Shown: positions 45,025 to 56,936, counted from the stretch's first letter. The stretch: 64,000 bases of DNA from Plectosphaerella cucumerina (GCA_020746995.1 JAGPXD010000003.1:806001-870000); one strand, 5' to 3'. Numbers and translations are program-made. The notes: a model not told the origin generated them from the sequence alone.

Positions 45025-47658
45025 ATGGACATGTCCTCCTCGCGCCACGGGGCCTTTGGCCAAAAGGCCGAGGACGAGCTGGAGGGTCGGCCACAGTCTC
45101 AGTCTCAGCAGCAACAGAGGCGGCAGAGCGACTTCCACAGCGACGACGATCGCGACAGAGACCATGACCACGAACGCGACTCGCACGACAATGACCTGCC
45201 CGCCTCCAAGCAGCGCAAACCACCACATGTGAGAAGTCGGGCCAGCAGAGCCTGTGATCGCTGTAAAGCGTGCGTCTTTTACTTCCTGTCACCCAGCTTC
45301 TGGTGCTCTGCTAACTCAATGCCTCCAGACGCAAGACACGCTGCTCCGGCAAATACCCCTGCGCACTCTGCTCGCGCCTCAACCTCGACTGTCGCTACAC
45401 GGCCTCGTATCGACGCGGCCGCCTCCCCTCGATCGAAATGGATACGGGCGAAGATGCCCCAGGGCAGCATGCCCATGCGCCGAGAGCAACAGAAGAGCAA
45501 CTCCGCGGCGAGCGTCAGCAGCAGCAACAACAACGGCAACAAGAAGCCGCCGCCGCAGCAGCAGCAGCCGCCGATGACCACATCCCCAGCCCCATATCCA
45601 TCGGCAACCGCTCCCTCGCGCCAGCAGATGCCGGCGCCCGCGGGCCATCAACTACAACCTACTCATCCCGCAACTCCCCCGAGCCAGTCCAGACCGACCA
45701 GCAAGGCCACTACGTCGGCCCCGCCTCCGGCGCATCCTTCCTCCTCCGCGTCCAGCGCAAACTCCAAAGCCAACCCACAGCCTTCTCCTCCGACTCGTCC
45801 ATCTTCACCTTTGGCGACCTACCCCTCCCCGAGCTCGATCCTCGCTTCCTCATCCTCCCTCCGCGTCCAGAGGCCGAGAGCCTCCTACGGCGCTACTTCG
45901 ACTTCGCCTCCGCCACCCACCGCTTCCTCCACCGCCCGACAGTCGAGCGCTGGCTTGAAGAGCTCTATGACACGAGCGGCACCATGCGCGAACAGACGTC
46001 AGCTCGGAGTCGTACGGCTCTTCTCTTCATGGTCTTCGCCCATGCGGAGAACTACCCCAAGAGCAAAGCCGGCACCATCGACGCCGCTCCCAGCGCGCGC
46101 TTCTTCGCCGCTGCAGAGGAGCAGCTTGCCGCTGAAAAGGGCTCCATTCGACTCACCAGCGTTCAGGCCCGTCTTGCGCAATGTTTCTACCTCCTATCGC
46201 ATTCACGCCTCAATCACTGCTGGAGTCTCTTCGGCACGACGGCGCACCTAATGCTGGCCCTTGGCATTCATCGGCGTTCACCCCGCGTCGACCCTGCCGC
46301 CGGTACTGCTGATCTCGCCGACCTCGAATGCAGGAAACGCACCTTCTGGTGTGCCTACAACCTCGACACATATCTCAGCGCCGCCCTCGGTCGACCAAGG
46401 ACCTTCCACGACGACGACATCGATCAGGAGATGCCCCTCTGTGTGGACGACTACCGCCTCGACCGCGGGCAGACCATGCCCCTCCCCGCCGCGAGTTTCC
46501 AGTCCGTCATGTCCGGTCCAGTGGCACATATCAAGCTCTCCCGCATCGTAGCGAATATCCTTCGCGATCTTTACGGAATCCGACCTCCTTCGACGGAGAA
46601 CCAGTTTAAGCTCGCGGCGCGTTATGCGGGGGACATTGACGCCTGGCGGAGTGGTGTCGCGTACCTCGTCGACACAGATGGTGTTGACCCCTCACTTTTC
46701 CAGCCTATCTTTGCGCGACAGCGCAATGTCCTTAACATGGCTTGCTGGCATGCGCAGCTGCTTGTGCATAGGCCCTTCTTGCTGAACAACTTTGCCAGCT
46801 TGGCCAATCTTGGTACTACAAGGCAGAGCCGGTCGGGGCGGAATGCGGATCTGGTGGATGAACATGTTCAGCGGTGCTTGGATGCAGCCATGAGCATTGT
46901 TGGGCTGGTTGACGACTTGGACGCGGGGGGGCAGCTGTACAACACGTTTTGGGTGAGTTCTCCCCAACTTCCAGGGAGAGAGTAGCCGGCTGACTCTTTA
47001 GTTCTCCCACTACTTTGCCTTCTGCGCCGTCGTCATGCTCTACCTCTACGCCATCCAGCGCCGCCACTCCCCTCCAGAAACCTACCTCCCCGCCTTCAAC
47101 GCCGCGACACGCTGCCAGGCCCAGATCACGTCCATCGCGACGCCCGGGTCTTTGGCCCAACGCTACGGCCTCGTCCTGCAGGAACTGCGACTCGAGCTGC
47201 TTCGGCACAACGGGCACCTTCTCGCGCTGGCGACGGGCCAGGTCCAAGGACAAGGTCAGGGCCAAGGCCAGGGCGGACCCGGGGTTGTCGGCGGCGTGGG
47301 CGGACAGCACGGTCTGTTGATGGACGAGGCGGTCGTCGGACGCTTCAGTGCGGATCTTCTCGCTCTTGAGGCGGATGGCGGGCCGGGTGGTATGGGCTTC
47401 GCGGGAGCAGGGGGCTTGCCGCTTGACGATGGGGGCTTGTTCCCTGATGCGAGCCCGGGGAGTTCGATCGCGCAGCTGACGGGGTGGGGGCAGTTTGATT
47501 CTTTGGTGAGCAGCGCGGCGTATGATGGGTTCACGGGGATGTATTGCTGACGGGGTTTTTGGGTGTAGGTTTCTGGAGGCATGGGTGGTATGGGACGGAT
47601 GGAGGGGTATTTGGGAGATGGGCATATGGGCGGATGGGGAATGGGGTTGGGGGAGTAA
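45025..47658 (+). CDS. Zn2Cys6 fungal transcription factor
   Basis: Four exons (45025-45269, 45329-46952, 47002-47505, 47569-47658) give about 820 aa. The zinc cluster C-x2-C-x6-C-x5-C-x2-C-x6-C (residues ~76-104, starting CDRCKA) is split by the first intron. Before it is a Gln-rich, then Asp/His/Arg-rich region. After it come Gln and Ala runs. The fungal-specific regulatory domain starts near residue 275 (RRYFDFASATHRFLHRPTVERW) and includes the LALGIHRRSP segment. The last exon is inferred from a GTGAGC..TGTAG intron with a perfect GCTGAC branch site and adds a Gly/Met-rich tail. Without it the protein stops at 47550. It lies between the galactonate-type genes and the NRPS-like gene and could regulate either. 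Confidence 0.87.
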
Positions 47659-48518
47659 GCAGGGTGGTGGGTGATTTTGATGGATGAATGAATTCATGAT
47701 TTCTGATGCACTCTTGTCATATGTGGTCATGTTGTGGTGGTGCATGTCTTGCAATGTTGGTGGTGAGCGTTGAGGAACAAACACCACGACCCTGACTTCA
47801 CCACCCCATGGTGTCCCTCACTTCCCCCAGCCCGCCCTCCCCGGCTGGCTGCGAACCTCCGGAAGACCGGCCGGCCCAGATCGAGATCAGATCCACCGTA
47901 GATCATCACCCATCCCGCAAGCAGTGACATCCTCAGCCCATCCAATGCGGGGTCGGAAAATGAGCTCTCCTCCCCGAAGTTGTCTCGCCCCCAGAGGCTC
48001 GATTTGCAGTGCCGAGACTGCCGGCCGGCGCCGCCGCATCCATCACGCGCGTCCAGGCGTGTTCGCGCGCCGCCCGCATTGCCGGGGTCCGGTCCGCCCG
48101 CCGTCGCTGATTGTCGGAAATACTCTCCCGGCAGCGGCTCTCTCCTTTTCCGCTCCCTTTTCCGACCTGTCTCCCCCCCGCTCTTTCCCCCCGGCCCACG
48201 CCACCCCCAGCGACCCACGCACGTGAGTGTGCCTGCCCCCCGATAAAGGGGCGGGGAGGCTTTTGGTGGAGGCGATGGAGGGGGAGAGCAGTGCAGTGCG
48301 TGGTGCAGCAAATCATCGGAGATATTACATGTAGTCCTGGAACCTTGGAAACCTCTAACCTCCTTCTCTTCCCGGGTTATTCAAAACCGCAGACTACAAA
48401 GTTTTGTCTTTTTTATTATACCACCTGACGTTTGCTTTCTGCTTTCAAATTTCGTCTGGTCAGGTTCTCCCAGGCCTTGTGGTATTCTTCCGTCTCCCCT
48501 CCCCCTCCCTCCTCCAGC
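47659..48518. promoter_or_regulatory. intergenic and promoter of the NRPS-like gene
   Basis: 860 bp. The last ~60 bp before 48519 is a pyrimidine-rich leader. No gene recognised. Confidence 0.45.
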
Positions 48519-51500
48519 ATGGCAGCCGTCACAGCCACTACCGTCGTCGACACGGTCGCGAGCCTCGGGGCGACAAAACACTATGCGGCAGTGACGGTTA
48601 CGCAGCCTGACAAGATCAACTGCATCAACGACTTCATCCTTCACCAGGCGCGGAGCATCCCCGACACGCCGCTGTTGGCATACCCGGCGTCTGAGCTGGG
48701 GTCGTCCGACTTTGCCGATTACACGGCCAAGCAGCTCGACTCGTTTGCCGATGAGGCCGCCAAGGATCTGGCTGCCCAGGGGCTGAGCCCATTCGTGAGT
48801 TTGAACATTATGTCTTTTTTTGAATAGATGTTGACAAAAGCAGAGCCCCAAGTCGGCCAAGGCAGAGGTCGTCGCCCTCCTGGGTCCCTCAAACCTCGAC
48901 TACATCGTCACCATCCTCGCCCTCTCCCGCATGGGCTTCGCCGTCCTCTTCCTCTCCACTAGGCTCCCCACCAATGCCTACGTCAACCTCCTCCGCGAGA
49001 CGGAGTGCACCCGCATCGTGGCCACGCAAAAATTCACTACGGCCACCTCCCTGATCCGCGACGAGTACCCCCTCGATGTCTACGCCCTCCCCGAGCAGTC
49101 CGTCTGGTCCCGTCGCCCGACAGAGCCTCGCTTTGAGCGGCGCACCGAGCTCCTCGCCGAGGAGGACACGGTCGCCTTCATCGTCCACTCATCAGGAAGC
49201 ACAGGTCTTCCCAAGCCCATCTACCAGACGCACCGCCAGTGCCTGAGCAACTATGCCACAGGAAGCGGCATGCGCGCCTTTGTCACCCTCCCTCTCTTCC
49301 ACAACCACGGTCTGGCGACGATGTTCCGTGGAATGGTCACCGGCAAGCGCACGGCAGTCTACAACGCCAACCTGCCCCTGACCAACGGCCACCTCGTCGC
49401 CGCGATGAAGGCCGCAGACTTTGAGAGCTTCCACTGCGTCCCTTACGCTCTCAAGGTGCTCTCCGAGACAGACGAGGGTGTGACTGAGCTGGCAAAGGCT
49501 CGCCTTGTGCTGTTCGGTGGCAGCAGCTGCCCCGACGACCTTGGTGACATGCTGGTGGCCCGGGGCGTCAACATTGTGTCCCACTACGGAGCGTAAGTTT
49601 TATAGAAGCAGATGGCCGAAGAATCGTACTGACTGGACTTCCCAGCACCGAAATGGGCCAGCTCATGACCTCCCAGCGCGACCCCGAGACCGACAAGGAA
49701 TGGAACTACGTCCGTCCCCTGGCCAAGACCAAGCCCTACCTCTTCTTCGACGAGATCGCCACCGGCATCTTCGAAGTCGTCGTCCTCGACGGCCTCTCCA
49801 CAAAGACCCTCTCCAACTCGGACGACCCCCCCAACTCCTACCGCCTCCGCGACACCTTCGTCAAGCACCCTACCATCCCCGACGCATGGAAGTACCTCGG
49901 CCGCCTCGACGACCGCGTCACCCTCTTCAACGGCGAAAAGGTCCTCCCCATCCCCTTTGAGCACACTGTCCGCCAGAGCGAGCTCGTCCAGGACTGTCTC
50001 GTCTTCGGCGTCGGCCGCGCCTTCCCCGGCCTTCTCGTCATTCCCAGCGCACACGCCGAGGGACGCTCCGCCGACGACCTCCTCGACACACTCTGGCCTG
50101 TGATTCAGTCGGCCAACGAGCGTGCTGAGCAATTCGGCCGCGTCTCTCGCGAGATGGTCAAGGTTCTCGAGCCTGGCACCGAGTACCCTCGTACTGACAA
50201 GGGCACCGTCATCCGCGCCGCGTGCTACAAGCACTTTGAGAAGATCATCGACGAAGTCTACGAGCGCTTCGAGACTCCCGGAAACGAGGACCGCCTCGCC
50301 CTTGATGTTCCCGGCCTGCAGGAGTACCTGACGTCCCTGTTCAGCGAGCGCGTTGCCGTTCCCGGCCTCACCGCTGACGCCGACTTCTTCGCCGCTGGCA
50401 TGGACAGTCTGCAGGCCATCACGGCGCGTGCTCACATCGTCCGCGAGCTCGACATCGGTGGTGCCTCTCTTGGCCAGAACGTCGTCTTCGAGCACCCTAG
50501 CATTGCGCAGCTGGCTGCCTTCCTGCACTCCCTTCGCGTCGGTGAGGCTCTCCAGGAGAAGACGGAGGAGGAGCACATGACGGAGCTCGTCGCCAAGTAC
50601 ACGAACTTCACCCCCTTCGTCGGTGGCCGCGAGGTCCCCGACGGCGAGGTCGTTGTCCTCACCGGTGCCACGGGCTCTCTGGGCGCTCACGTCCTCGCCC
50701 AGCTGCTCGACCTCCCCCACGTCCGCCACGTCTACTGCCTCGTCCGCGCCTCTTCAGCCTCAGCCGCCCAGGAGCGTGTGCTCGACTCTCTCACCTCGCG
50801 CGGCTTGACACCTCACCACAGCGCCGCACACGCCTCCCTCGTGGCGTCCCTCGTCGCAGATGGCGGTCTCCCCGCCTCCCACAACTCGGCTCGCTTCACC
50901 GCCCTGCCCGCCGACCTGAGCCGCGCCGACCTTGGTCTCGCCGCCCCCGTCTTCGAGGCCCTCCGCTCCTCCGTCACCTCCGTCATCCACTCCGCCTGGG
51001 CCGTCAATTTCACCCTCAAGGTCCGCAGCTTCGAGGCCCAGCACATCGCCGGTCTCCGCCACCTCCTTGACCTCTGCCTCTCCGTCCCCTTCAGCCGCCC
51101 TGCGCGCTTCGCCTTCATCTCCTCCATCTCCGCTGCCGCCGGCACCCCGTCCCCCGCAAGCATCGCCGAGACCCTCGTCGCCGACCCGGCCCACGCCCAG
51201 AACATGGGCTACGCCCGCAGCAAGTGGGTGGCCGAGCACATCGTCGCCAAGGCCGCCGAGGCCACAGGCATCGACGCCCGCGTCCTCCGCTCCGGCCAGA
51301 TCATCGGCGACTCAGTTGAAGGCCGCTGGAACGCCACCGAGGCCATCCCCCTCATGTTCCGCGCCGCCATCACCCTCGGTGCCCTCCCCGCCCTCGACGA
51401 GACTCCCTCGTGGCTGCCCGTCGACCGCTCCGCCCGCTCCGTCCTCGAGATCAGCGGCCTCGACCGGCCCGCAAGCTACTTCGCTTTCCGCGACGCCCCC

Positions 51501-51839
51501 GGCACCGTCTACCACCTTCAGAACATCCGCACCTTCCGCTGGACCGAGGAGATCCTGCCCGCCCTGGCGGCCGCCGGCCTCGACTTCGAGGTCGTGCCCC
51601 AGCGCGAGTGGGTGCGCCGTCTGCGCGAGGGAGACCAGGACCCCGTCACCAACCCGACGGTTAAGCTGACCGACTTCTTCGCGGAAAAGTACGACAACGA
51701 CCGACCCGGTCGCAGCGGTCTTGTCTTTGAGACGCGGCGGACGGAGGAGAGGAGCAAGGCCATCGGCGATGGGTACGATGTTGTCAACAGCGGTCTGTTG
51801 GCGAAGACTGTTGCAAGCTGGAAGAAGTGTGACTGGTAG
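48519..51839 (+). CDS. NRPS-like carboxylate reductase (A-T-R domains)
   Basis: Three exons (48519-48794, 48844-49592, 49646-51839) give 1072 aa. Residues ~25-540 form an AMP-binding domain, with the phosphate loop HSSGSTGLPKP near 205 and ATEMGQ near 341. A carrier domain follows near 600 (DADFFAAGMDSLQA, Ser being the phosphopantetheine site). The terminal thioester-reductase domain begins with LTGATGSLGA near 675 and has the YARSKW catalytic Tyr/Lys pair near 860. Such enzymes activate an aromatic or aliphatic acid, load it on the carrier and release it as an aldehyde with NADPH. No condensation domain is present. The acid is unknown. It needs a phosphopantetheinyl transferase encoded elsewhere. 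The neighbouring Zn2Cys6 regulator may control it. Confidence 0.92.
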
Positions 51840-52481
51840 ACTGAGGGACTTATGATTTTCACACATGTATTTAGTCATTGCATAGGGAATGGATGCGTTG
51901 CTTTTGAATTAGATTGATAGTCTTTACTATGCTGACTGGACTTGAGTGATGAGTGTGCGACGAGTACTTTGATGTCTGCTGCAGTCTCTATGCCTCCGGG
52001 TTGGATGCAAACTCCCTGGCAGCCCAAGGTCGCATGTGCAGTTACCTGGCTGCCAAGTGATTCGTCCTTCAGCTGGTCTGGCCTCATCAGTTGACAGCCG
52101 GGATTCATGACCTCCATCTCGGAGTGCATGTTCCAGTCCGATGCGTGCTGGCTTGACATCGTGGCTTCCGCGTCGACAACGCCATTTTGTCCCTGAGCTC
52201 CGGCAAGCCACTGTCGTGGCTCAACCTCTCGGTCGCACTTACCAAAGTGAACGTCAGCCAGAATTGTAGCCTGGCGTTTTCGGTTTTTCTCAGGAGCTTC
52301 TATTTCTCAGGCCATGTTTCGTCCTCTGCACTTTCAGAGTTCGCCAAGAGCATCAAAGCTTGACTCTCTGCAACTTCACAGGAATGGCACTCAGAATTTC
52401 CAATTCCCTTCTCTACTTTAGCTCCTCTGCTCGCAGCTGGGTACCGCATTTCCCAATGCCATCCGAAAGCCCGAGCCCTGT
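51840..52481. other. intergenic, may contain the unseen 5' part of the next gene
   Basis: 642 bp. Acceptor-like CTTTAG and CTCGCAG sites near 52420-52440 precede the EEP coding frame, but I could not find a convincing first exon. Confidence 0.4.
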
Positions 52482-53330
52482 TTGCAGAGCACATCCCACG
52501 CAAGCCTTGTCAAACACCATTTCGATCTCGTCTCCTGGAACGTCCACTACTCAAGCAGCTATCCTTCCCAACGTTGCCTTCAACTCATCAGCCACGTCTT
52601 CGGCAGAGGAATCCCCGACATCCTTTGCCTGCAAGAAGTCAGACCCGAAGTTCGTGCCACTCTTTTAGGCAACCCCGAAGTTCGCGACAACTTCCTCACG
52701 ACTGGCGCCGAACCGAACTTGGAGGACAAGCACTTCGCAACCATGACTCTGCTTTCCAAAAGACGGTTTGCGTATGATCCAGAGGCAGACGGACGAGAAG
52801 ACAGGAGCAAGTTCATTATTGGACAAGCTTTTCGACAACAACTCCCGAGCGCAACCGGCAGAGACGGACTCTGCCTGGACGTCATTCCTCCCTATGGACA
52901 AGACACCTTTCTTCGCATCATCAATGTACACCTCGAGTCGTGCAACGCCTTCTCCTACCGCAAAGAGCAGCTCAAGAAACTTGCCAGCGCATTACGCGAG
53001 CCTGGCTGCATGGGTGGTCTCATTGCGGGCGACTTCAACTCGGTCACTGATGAGGATCACAAACTCATTGGGGAGAATAACCTGGAAGATGCGTGGCTTG
53101 AGTTGCATGGAAACACAAAACCTGACGAGACATGGAATGTTGGAAGCAGGAGAGACTCCAGGCATGGGCCTGCCAGGCTGGACAAAGTTGCAATGATGGG
53201 CTTGGTGGCAGAGTCCATGCAGCTGATGCATCCTCTCTCCATCGAGATAACTAGGCCAGGGGGGAAACCAGGCCACATTCAGTGGAGTGACCACAGTGGA
53301 CTGCGATGCAAGATCAGTTTCTGGGTCTAG
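52482..53330 (+). CDS. endonuclease/exonuclease/phosphatase-family protein (TDP2-like), 5' end uncertain
   Basis: A continuous frame of about 282 codons carries the EEP-fold motifs in order: SWNV near residue 20, CLQEVRPE near 50, VHLES near 148, GDFN near 184 (metal-binding Asp/Asn) and SDHSGL near 270. The order and spacing fit Mg-dependent phosphodiesterases of the TDP2/Mg-endonuclease type, which cut phosphodiester or phosphotyrosyl bonds. The frame begins at a TTG after an in-frame TAG and has no ATG before the first motif. Either an upstream exon was missed or the gene has lost its 5' end. If lost, it is a pseudogene. The start given is a lower limit. Confidence 0.62.
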   Translation: MQSTSHASLVKHHFDLVSWNVHYSSSYPSQRCLQLISHVFGRGIPDILCLQEVRPEVRATLLGNPEVRDNFLTTGAEPNLEDKHFATMTLLSKRRFAYDPEADGREDRSKFIIGQAFRQQLPSATGRDGLCLDVIPPYGQDTFLRIINVHLESCNAFSYRKEQLKKLASALREPGCMGGLIAGDFNSVTDEDHKLIGENNLEDAWLELHGNTKPDETWNVGSRRDSRHGPARLDKVAMMGLVAESMQLMHPLSIEITRPGGKPGHIQWSDHSGLRCKISFWV

Positions 53331-54072
53331 GCTTCTAACACCGTTGGAGACTCGCCTTGGGCTTCTCCAATAGAGGACCTGTATAGCTTCCAACAAGCCA
53401 CTTGACACCTTATCTTTCTCTTGGTGTTAGCAGTTAACTCTTTGTGCCAGGGACAATCAGACGCCCTTTCCAACACGGGCAGGGAGATGTTGTGAAGCAG
53501 CAGGTGATCACTTCACAAAGTCAACGGACTCTCATTCATCCTCATGGACTCAGGCTTCCGGGTTACTACAGTCCAAGGTCTTTGGCAGGATGGTGCCTCG
53601 AATGGTCGAGATGTGTCGCCTCTCCATGCCCAGATCCATTTCAAGCACTCCCTCAATCTGATGTGTCCAATATGAATTGCATCTCAAGCTCCACCCCTTT
53701 CATCTCTGGCCAAGCCATTTGCTATTTCAGGTGCTGTGGCTGGAAGTAGTGCATCTAGATCGCCAATCGAACACCTCAAATCCATCAAGCCTGCCACAAC
53801 GAGCAGGGGATGCCTTGCCAGCGGGGAGAATTTGTGCCGTGTCTTACTCCACACGACCTCAACCCCTGACCCGGGTACTGTACCATCTGAAGCCCAAGGG
53901 CGAGGCAGACTGGAGACTGGGCGGTCAGGGGCCGACAAGACGAAGAGAGAAATTTGTGGCGTTTTTGGTCAAAATCTCATGGCAATGGGAGAAGCATTAT
54001 TCTTTTCCATCGAAAACACCACGAGACTTGGCCGTGATATTTGGGCTCTTCCAGGCGACTCCCCCCACCGCC
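53331..54072. other. intergenic and 5' region
   Basis: The reading frame of the next gene is open upstream to 53677, but the composition there is unlike coding DNA and the ATG at 54073 begins the credible protein. Nothing else seen. Confidence 0.45.
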
Positions 54073-55875
54073 ATGAGCGAATCCTCCGCGAAAGACCCTC
54101 GTCAGGTCCCCCTCCTCTACCCTCCCGACAAGACGACCCCTGGGCCCTCGACACACGCTATGCATACCAAGCCGGCACCGACCGGCTCACCCCGCGGCGC
54201 AGCGGTTTGGATCAACCTCACAGCCGCGTTCCTCTTGGCAGCTCTCCTCGGCGCCGGCGCCTTCCTCACGTCGCGTGTCGTCCTCATCGACGACCAGCGC
54301 TACGATTGGAGTAATTACGGCCGATCGTTCCGCCAGTTCACTTGGGGGGTATACATCCCCGCGCAGCCCTGGAACATCGGTGTCACGCTCATCGGCACCG
54401 TGGTCGGCATCCTCGCGGCGCTCGCCTTCTCAACCCAGGATGACTTCATGACGCGCCGCGCTCTCGCCTCCGAGGCTGGGTGCCAGGCCATGTTCTTGCG
54501 GCCCCTGACACCCAAGCGCGGCATGCAGCAGCTGATGCGCGGCATGCTCTCCCCCGAGCGCGCGCTGCTCGTCCTCCTGGGGGCTGCAACGGCCATCACC
54601 TCGGCCACGACCATCGCAGTCTTCTCCATCCAGCAGAGTACCATCACTGTGCTCGATCCGCGGCCATCATACCCGCTGCAAGATTTCAACACGAGTTTCT
54701 TCATTTCCGGCGGGAGCTACTTCAGCCCTGCCGGCAGCTACGGCACAGGAATCGGCGCCCTCAGCCAGTTCGCTTACAAGAGCGCCTATGTCAACGGGCT
54801 CATCGCCAGGGGCTCTTACAACCGCCGATTCCAGTTCGTCGGCCAAGACCAGGAGTACCTCGCAGAGTACGGCCAGATTGGCTTCACAGCCTATCCCAAC
54901 ATGTCTACGGGTGGTATCGGTCTGAACGTCGCGTCGTACATTCATCGTACCGGTGACCCTGTCAACTTTGGCTTGCCTCCGAGTCGGCTATACACGCTGG
55001 ACAGCCTGCATGGCGATGTGTACGGTACGCGCATCGAGGTAACCTGCGCCGAGGCTACTGATGAGTACGTCGTCGCTGAGGGCGCGACGGAGAATGTCGA
55101 ATCACGTTTTGTGAGCAGGCCGGGTGGCCCCAACATCACCCTCATGTTGGATGCGGCTCAGGGCACGTCGTTCCGGTCGCTGGCTATCGGGGCTGCTGTT
55201 TGGGGGATCGAGGACGAGACTTCGCACCCAACTCTGACCGTAGCTGTCACCGGGTCCATTGGCATCGTGTGGGTGGCTGAATGCACCTACGCCGGGCATG
55301 AGTACCTCACCGAGCTCACCCTCGACTCCGCCGATGGGTACATCCAGACAGGTTCTGATGAGAAAGCCACTTTCTCCGACATTGGGCCCAAGTTCAAGCA
55401 AGTCGTCGCCAACGCCACGCTCGAGGTCCTGTGGCAAGGCATGGGCGGACAGGTGGCGCGCGGCTTCATCGACTCACGTTACAACTACGACGCGTCCAAC
55501 ACAACAGGCCTTGCGCCGGTGCTGAGCACCGTGCTCTCGCAGATCGGTGAGGCGCACGTCTCACTTCTCCGGCAGGAGTACGAGTTCACGGGCGCGGATC
55601 CATCACCCAGCATGCTGCAGTCAGATAACAGGAGCTTCATGACCATCCGAATCAGGGTGCAGCGCATGGGCGGGGCGAGCTACGGATGGTTGGCTGTGTA
55701 TGGTGTTCTCTTTCTAGGGTGTCTGCTGGGTTTGGTGCGCATCTACAGCCGGGCGAAGACGGTGGCATTCGAAGCGCAGGACGCCGTGAAGCTGCTCGCG
55801 AATGTGTATGACCCAAGCATCAACGGGCGGACGAGACTGCGGTATGATGACGGTCTCACGATCGTGGAGATATGA
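54073..55875 (+). CDS. fungal membrane protein of unknown function, about four TM helices
   Basis: Single exon, 600 aa. A ~40-residue polar, proline-rich N-terminus precedes TM1 (NLTAAFLLAALLGAGAFL, near residue 47). A second helix lies near 100 (IGVTLIGTVVGILAALAF), a third near 160 (ALLVLLGAATAITSATTIAVF) and a last one near 540 (YGVLFLGCLLGLVRIY). Between TM3 and TM4 is a ~370-residue domain with N-glycosylation sites, presumably outside the cell or in the lumen, and a short polar C-terminal tail follows. This layout occurs in a fungal-specific family without known function. The start was chosen as the first ATG before the hydrophobic part. Confidence 0.72.
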   Translation: MSESSAKDPRQVPLLYPPDKTTPGPSTHAMHTKPAPTGSPRGAAVWINLTAAFLLAALLGAGAFLTSRVVLIDDQRYDWSNYGRSFRQFTWGVYIPAQPWNIGVTLIGTVVGILAALAFSTQDDFMTRRALASEAGCQAMFLRPLTPKRGMQQLMRGMLSPERALLVLLGAATAITSATTIAVFSIQQSTITVLDPRPSYPLQDFNTSFFISGGSYFSPAGSYGTGIGALSQFAYKSAYVNGLIARGSYNRRFQFVGQDQEYLAEYGQIGFTAYPNMSTGGIGLNVASYIHRTGDPVNFGLPPSRLYTLDSLHGDVYGTRIEVTCAEATDEYVVAEGATENVESRFVSRPGGPNITLMLDAAQGTSFRSLAIGAAVWGIEDETSHPTLTVAVTGSIGIVWVAECTYAGHEYLTELTLDSADGYIQTGSDEKATFSDIGPKFKQVVANATLEVLWQGMGGQVARGFIDSRYNYDASNTTGLAPVLSTVLSQIGEAHVSLLRQEYEFTGADPSPSMLQSDNRSFMTIRIRVQRMGGASYGWLAVYGVLFLGCLLGLVRIYSRAKTVAFEAQDAVKLLANVYDPSINGRTRLRYDDGLTIVEI

Positions 55876-56936
55876 ATCGGCAGGGTTAGGGAGGTGGTGC
55901 AGTTGGAGTTGATTGCATGCGCCTAGTATCTGTCAGCCATGTAAGTACTTCTGTATCTTGTAGGCATAAATGCTTTTACCATTAAGATGGGCGTCTTCGA
56001 AGTTGGGCACATGTTTCAGGATTCTACGGCATGCAATTCACACCTACACGCAGACCACGTGGGCTTGAGACTACCGGTGTCTGGAGGGCAGCCATGCCAT
56101 GGGTCCGAACAGACCAGGAGTTCCATTATGACGTCCCAGCCGTTGGGGGTGTTCTATCTGACAGCCTTGTCAGGGGGCTACCTGCAGACAACTGTCATGG
56201 TTCGTTCAAATGCGCCTGGGTCTTCGGGATTGTCCTTGGCATATGTCCAGGAGGCGAAGTATCGTCTCGTGACATCAAAGTACCTCCCTATCACGGTTGG
56301 GGATAACCGTATTTTCTCTACGTTGAGCTTGCCTGCATCAAGGTGGCATGCTTCAAGCCAATCCCAGTGGTTCATCAGGCGCCCGTCATCAGCGTGGCTT
56401 GGAGAAAGTGACACAAAATGCCACCAACCGTCCCAGTCTTGCTCTGCTAAGATCTTCTGGCACGGCTCTAGTCTGGTCTTCTGTCCGGCCGCTGATGCAA
56501 AAATAGGTGTCAAAGTGCATTTCGGCAAGCAGCTGACGAAGCACCAACCAATGGAACCATGATCCTAAACAATTTTGCGGAAGGCTGGGAAGATAGTTGC
56601 ATCCTTTAACTCGATAGCCAACAGATTGGGAATGCGGGAGCAAGAGTCGCGCAATATCTGGCCGGAGTATGGCCAGTCTTTTCGTTATACCACCCACCCC
56701 CATTTCAGCTCCAAATCCAGCTGGACGCCGCAGGGAGAATACAGCAGAAAGCCTACCCACAGTTTGTTCCAGTATTTGCGTTCCTTCACTTCTTCCCCTT
56801 TTACACTCTTGTCGTCCTCCGATCACCATTCGTGCTCGGATTGCCACGGTGCAAACCTTGACCGCCAAGACCGGCCCTGGCTGTCGACTGAAAGTGAAAC
56901 GTCCCGACGCCCTCCGTCGGCAATCCTTTCTCAAAC
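55876..56936. other. intergenic, no gene seen
   Basis: About 1.06 kb leading into the degraded region. A 188-codon minus-strand frame (56389-56955) has no recognisable content. Confidence 0.5.

Noticed and set aside
49584..50729. 381-codon antisense frame within the NRPS-like gene
   Set aside because: Mirror of the strongly biased codon use of the sense gene; Val/Glu/Gly/Leu-rich as such shadows usually are.
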